Source: Patiria pectinifera (Eukaryota; Echinodermata; Asteroidea; Valvatida; Asterinidae). Taken from it: a stretch of DNA of 64,000 bases. A program made the position numbers and the translations under genes. The stretch lies in contig CM057138.1 in assembly GCA_029964075.1 (NCBI GenBank), positions 13,076,932 to 13,140,931 of the forward strand, written 5' to 3'. Of this stretch, positions 59,429 to 64,000 are shown in pieces; within the stretch, counting starts at the first letter, position 1; every line of letters begins with the position of its first letter. The notes under the pieces were generated by a model, which was given only the letters and a program-made list of their open reading frames with translations, had not been told where the DNA came from and did not search any database.

Positions 59429-62400
59429 CACTGTAAACCATGTGTTTAGGTTTAGAACACCTAAATAAACACTAATCTGTGACAGTTTTTAAACATGTGA
59501 CGCAGTTTATCCAATGAACATGTTTAATTTGAAAACATATTTGGTGTTTAAAATCAGCACACTGACGGTGTTTAATCTTTAAACGGAACAGTGTTTAAAA
59601 TATAAACATCAAAGGCGTTTAACATTTAAATACTACTGACGTTTAAAAAGTAAACACACAGTCAAAAAGAAAACACGTCAATCTGTTTTAATTTTAAACA
59701 TGTGACACGTTTATTGCCTGTGACAGATTTTAAACATGTGACGCCATTTATTATTATTTTCAAGTGTTTATATTCACAGTGTGTGTTTAGTTTTCGAACA
59801 GTATTCAAAATTGCAAGTAAAACTTCAGTCACAATATTAACAACAACGAAATAAACGCATTTAGGGCACTTCACAAAGCTGTCTTCATTTTCACCTATAG
59901 GATTGTGGTGAAAGGCCTACTGAGTTCTATCGAATCATGAAAATGGACACAATAAAATACAAATGTATTTTTATGGTCACCCCTAGAGAATATTGTACAT
60001 CACGACAGCAAAAATAATGTGACATTTATGTGAATATGCCACATGCCTATCAGTATGTTTCCAACAATCCTTTTTTTAAGACCCCAACATTAAGGCCAAT
60101 TACATTTTTCACAAGTATCAAAACAAAGAAACAAAAACATAAACAAACACAAAAGGGTGAATTTGAAGTAAATGAATATATCTGTAAATAGGGCTAAAAA
60201 CAATTTTTTTCCAATTCCATGAGAGTCAGAAGTAAAACTGCAAATGAATTATACTTGGGTTTTTTTAAACCTATGAAGGTTTGCGTTATAGTTTGAAGTG
60301 GTAAAATAAGTATTGATCTTTAGCTGAGATTTCAACAATATATCCAATTAATTTATACACAAATACCTTGTAGTGAACTGCATGAATTTGCTGGAATATG
60401 CCAGGAAAACTTTTCTCTGATTATGATTTTTTGAAAAGAACTCAAAGCACGAGAAAATACTTTGGATAATCCAAATCAAAGGCATAGTTCCCCAAGCTGG
60501 AGAAGAAGCGCATCATTGTACGTGTTGTAGTTCGAGATTTTCTTGATGGTGTCTCCACATGTAATGTAAACTGTAGTTTTGATGCAGATACTCTGTCTGG
60601 TTCAGCAGCATTCTGTGGACATAAACAAGATTTCTGAGTGAGCCATAAAAAACTGATCAACTTTAAAAGTGAAACCATGCTCACAGTAAAAAAAAAATAA
60701 TGGAGACCCTAAAATGACAAGTCATGAATAAAGTTTACTCCAGGAAGAATATGAAAACTGATTACAAAATTGGGTTCAAAAGTAAATTGCACAATTGTCG
60801 GCCTTTTTGGGACTCACGTCAATTTTAACCTTTGTTATCAGAGATAATGTGCACAAAGACTGTAAAGTTACAGCTTGAGCTTGATCATGGATCAAATATT
60901 AAAAATAAAATCTGAAGAAAATAGGCAAGCTTTTCACAGTTTCGTACCAATAACTTTGCAGTCATGTAGGTATTTACGGAGACTTTCAATTTAAAATTGT
61001 ATTTCAAAATTGTATTCACCTAGAATGTTATACTTTTTCATTTCATGATGTTTTACCGCCAGAGTAAATTTACAGTGGAAGTTGAAAGGTTCTTATGCAA
61101 GATAGAATCTCAGCCAAACATCATCATTCAATGAAATTGAAGATTTGAATAATATATTTTACAATATAAAATTACCTCATGAATAGTTAGCACTCTCCTC
61201 GTCTTCGTACCCTCGCCACGTTCAAACTTGGTGTTCTGCTGAACGTACATGTATGCAATTACATCGAGCGTCTACAGAGGACCCTATATTCAAAACATAA
61301 CACATGTTCTGTAAAACGAATGGTTTTGACTCCCTGTGAAATACTGCATTGTACCAAAAATTGGGGGATCATCTTTTATGTACATGCACTGCGGTTTTTT
61401 CAAAAGTTTTATACACAGCTGATCTTTACAATCACACACTGCACTGCCAAATGACGATCAATGCCAAAAGACACTTACCTTATTTTAAATGTCAATAGCT
61501 TCCTTCTTCTGCAAGGGATTAGACACACCCTGAAAATATACAGAAAGAAAATATCAAAACAATATACGCCCATAACATCTTGTGAAATGGAAATTATGGT
61601 TAAACAATTTGTACCTGACCTTACAAATACTAGAATTTTCTTTTCAAAATCATTCATGCTGGTCCCTTTCAGCTTACATAACTTAGGCAGTGGTGATAAC
61701 ACTAGCATGCTTTTATTGAATAGTTAAATCACGATTTCAAAAAAAAATCCACTTCACTGAATTTTCCAAGATTACAAAGATTTTGACACTGCGTGTTTGC
61801 AATTGTAATTCGCCCCATAGGCTTATAGCCTCATATTAAGTATACACTCAACATAGACCACCCCATAATGTGGCTCAAATACAGAACTTCCTTCATAATA
61901 TTGTGAGCTGCACAGCAGTTATACTGTATAACAGCATCGTCATCCAAGAAAAATAATATGAGGAAATCAAAATCAGGGTTGTTTTTTCCCCTTCATATTC
62001 ATGTTTTATCCCACGATCCTTTGGCCAATAATTGCTCCCACTAATTCATCTCATCTCATATTTCTAAATCTATCATATTGTATATCGGGATTAATTAAAT
62101 CAAACAACACAAAAGACAAAACTTACCACCTGTGTGGGAGCTTCCAGAACTGGTTCAAACTACAACCGTCGTACTGCATGCACAGAATACGTTGCATCTG
62201 AGTACTCTTGCTGACTTGGCAATATGCATACCAAACTTGACCTCTAGCCTAGGTCATGACCAACTGTTAGTACCTTCTGTGAGACTACATCATACATGTA
62301 TATTGTTTCATTCCCCGATGCAAATTTTGTTACCACGAATGACGATACTAATTCTCGCCATTACATTATTCTATTAGTGTGCCCAGATTATTGTCAGAAA

Positions 62401-62843
62401 AATGGCGGTTGTCTTTGTGCCGCGTAATTAACTGGCCCGATTATGCCGCGCCAGCACGCAATCAGATTTAATCCTATTGGTTAAGACCTAACATCACGTG
62501 CTCATATTTAAACATCGTGACGTGTACCGTGTTTATTAGGTGTTGAACACAAACAGCTAAATTAATAACTTGAGTTATTATTAGTTTCTTAATTAGTTAA
62601 TAAGCCTTTTTTAAACAAAGTGTTATTCTTTGGGAATAAACAAAATGCTAACTAGTGAAATTGAACAGTTAAAACATTTTCTAAAACCGATCTCATAATA
62701 AACACCCTATAGCACTGTTGACATTAAACGCTAACTGTTTTGTTTAAAAACACATGATGTGTTTAATTTTGTCACATAGTGTTTAAATCTAAAACACTGC
62801 GTTTATTTTATAAACGTGTCACATGTTCTCGCGTTTTACAGTG
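59429..62843. mobile_element. 3.4-kb CACTG-ended DNA element inserted in a LINE
   Basis: The left end is CACTGTAAACCATGTG and the right end ...CGCGTTTTACAGTG. The first ~400 bp and last ~340 bp are dense in TGTTTAAA / TTTAAACATGTGAC motifs, like the small MITE at 35663-35881. TG lies on both flanks. LINE endonuclease sequence precedes it and LINE reverse transcriptase follows it in the same orientation, which defines both edges. No transposase with recognisable catalytic motifs is visible; a spliced minus-strand gene may be inside. Confidence 0.65.
60442..61271 (-). CDS. Possible spliced minus-strand gene fragment inside the DNA element (two exons)
   Basis: Two exons, 61176-61271 (96 bp) and 60442-60612 (171 bp, ending TGA), are both phase 0, with donor GAG|GTAAT and acceptor TATGTCCACAG. 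Joined they give 88 residues, from TLDVIAYMYVQQ through VLTIHE to NAAEPDRVSASKL and an end YPKYFLVL. I recognise no family. A further minus-strand candidate exon (61479-61529, 51 bp, between TTTTCAG and GTAAGT) encodes GVSNPLQKKEAIDI but then has an in-frame TAA, so the upstream gene may be decayed. It could be a captured host gene or part of an unrecognised transposase. Confidence 0.4.
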
Positions 62844-63190
62844 TGGAGATCACTGTTGACGGTGTAGAGAAACTACTCTCCTTCCTCAAAGTCAACAAGG
62901 CTGTTGGACACGACGAGATACCAAATGCTGCCCTAAAAACTGCCTCAGTCCAATGGGCACCCGTCTTGCAGTTTATTTTCAGCCAAAGTTTAGACCAGAG
63001 TGAACTCCCAGACGACTGGACGATACCAAATATTTCGCCCATCCTCAAAAAAGATTCGAAATCCGACCCAGCTAACTACCGTCCTATCTTACTGACGTGT
63101 GTCTGTTGCAAACTTATGGAACACATCATTGATAGTCAAAAGAAGAGCCAAATCTCTCAGCTAAATATGAATCTATTTGAGCAAGCATCT
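62844..63190 (+). pseudogene. LINE remnant 1 continued: reverse transcriptase N-terminal blocks
   Basis: Starts VEITVDGVEKLLSFL and continues KAVGHDEIP, LPDDWTIPNISPILKK and PANYRPILLTCVCCKLMEHI, the first blocks of CR1/L2/Jockey-like reverse transcriptase. The catalytic YADD block and everything after it are missing; the frame ends at 63220 inside unrelated sequence. Confidence 0.78.
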
Positions 63191-63194
63191 ACAT

Positions 63195-64000
63195 CAAAGG
63201 AAGTCAAGCTGTCTATTTAGGTGTCTTTTATAGATCTGATACAGGATGTAAGACTACTGACCAGGAATGTATCAATCAGCTGGAGCAAATTCTTCTCAAG
63301 CTTCCAAAGAACACTCATATTTGGCTTGCTAGGGATTTTATCCTCCCTGACGTAGGCTGGGACAGAAATAGCTTTATAAGTGGTGACAGGTATCCAGCAG
63401 TAAGCAAACAGTTGGTAACAGACCCAACTAGAGATGGTAATGTTTTGGATCTGTAAGATTTGAGGCTTTGCATGGTGGAGATACTAAATAATGAAGGGTT
63501 TGCGGAAACACCATGTGCGAATGGTTTCTCAACGAATGGTTTCTCAACTAAGAGAATGGTTCTGAAGAGAACCAGAGGTATAAACTCGACGTTCCGGTCA
63601 GTATGCTCTGACCGTCTTCAGGTCAGACGGTCAGAGCATACTGACCGGAACGTCGAGTTTATACCTCTGGTTCTCTTCAGAACCATTCTCTTAGTTGAGA
63701 AACCATTCGCACATGGTGTTTCCGCAAACCCTTCATTATTGTTTTGGATCTGCTTTCGTTCAATACACACATATTCTCCCAGGACTTAGTGACCACGACA
63801 TAGTCTCTGTTGATGTGTTACTGACTCCGCAGAGAATTCATACTCCCCACAGGGAAGTCTACTTATACAAAAAGGGCAACTTTGAACTCATCAATGAAGA
63901 TATCAATAAGTTTGCAGAGACAGTTACACCACATGTCATAAAACACTCTACTGTAGACCATTCCTGGAAAAATTAAAAAACTGTAATAATCTCCTCAGAG
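63195..64000 (+). pseudogene. LINE remnant 2: second endonuclease fragment, interrupted
   Basis: The first part (63200-63453) has LGVFYRSD, IWLARDFILPDV (degenerate GDFN box) and DPTRDGNVLDL. The second part (from 63753) has HILPGLSDHDIVSVDV and VYLYKKGNFELINEDI. A foldback element sits between. This is a different element from LINE remnant 1, truncated to the right by the window edge or by decay (stop near 63974). Confidence 0.72.
63454..63739. mobile_element. Foldback insertion in LINE remnant 2
   Basis: Arms 63487-63608 and about 63619-63740 are near-perfect inverse copies (AATAATGAAGGGTTTGCGG... and its inverse). The left arm has one extra copy of GAATGGTTTCTCAAC. The insertion is bracketed by the direct repeat TGTTTTGGATCTG (63441-63453 and 63740-63752). 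No coding capacity. Confidence 0.75.

Overview
The window is animal nuclear DNA. The evidence is GT-AG introns with clear pyrimidine tracts, EGF, HYR (hyalin repeat) and SEA domains, a Ty3/gypsy LTR retrotransposon, LINE fragments, SINEs and many MITE-like inverted repeats. Long HYR arrays together with this repeat set suggest a marine invertebrate deuterostome (echinoderm, hemichordate or amphioxus-like). The species cannot be named from the sequence alone.

Bases 1-33183 (+ strand) hold the 3' part of one very large gene, incomplete at its 5' end. I place 54 exons. Exons 1-41 are a tandem array of HYR exons, each exactly 273 bp, each phase 1-1 and each open. They are followed by an EGF exon, a second EGF exon, a SEA domain split over two exons and carrying the GSVVV autoproteolysis motif, a third EGF split over two exons, a transmembrane exon, and a cytoplasmic tail whose two-exon module is present three times before a 14-codon last exon. 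The joined exons total 12,896 nt and stay in frame throughout, giving 4297 residues in this window. The membrane-proximal order EGF-SEA-EGF-TM is that of some transmembrane mucins, but the distal part is a glycosylatable HYR array rather than a mucin tract. Both ends of the protein have been amplified: the ectodomain by about 0.5-kb exon+intron units with higher-order blocks, the tail by about 630-bp units.

The intron before the transmembrane exon contains a young, apparently complete Mag-like Ty3/gypsy retrotransposon (25614-30611). It has identical 202-bp LTRs, a 5-bp target duplication and one 1372-codon Gag-Pol frame.

From 33184 to 64000 I find no convincing host gene. The region is repeat-rich: a 1.4-2 kb tandem duplication (33937-37440), a 171-bp satellite with a terminal hairpin (38290-39585), a dimeric tRNA-like SINE, hAT-like and CACTG-ended MITEs, two decayed gypsy remnants, long inverted repeats (46366-48257 and 50013-52928), short tandem arrays, and a nest of LINE fragments (58515-64000) broken by a 3.4-kb CACTG-ended DNA element and by a foldback insertion. 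The DNA element may carry a small spliced minus-strand gene of unknown function.
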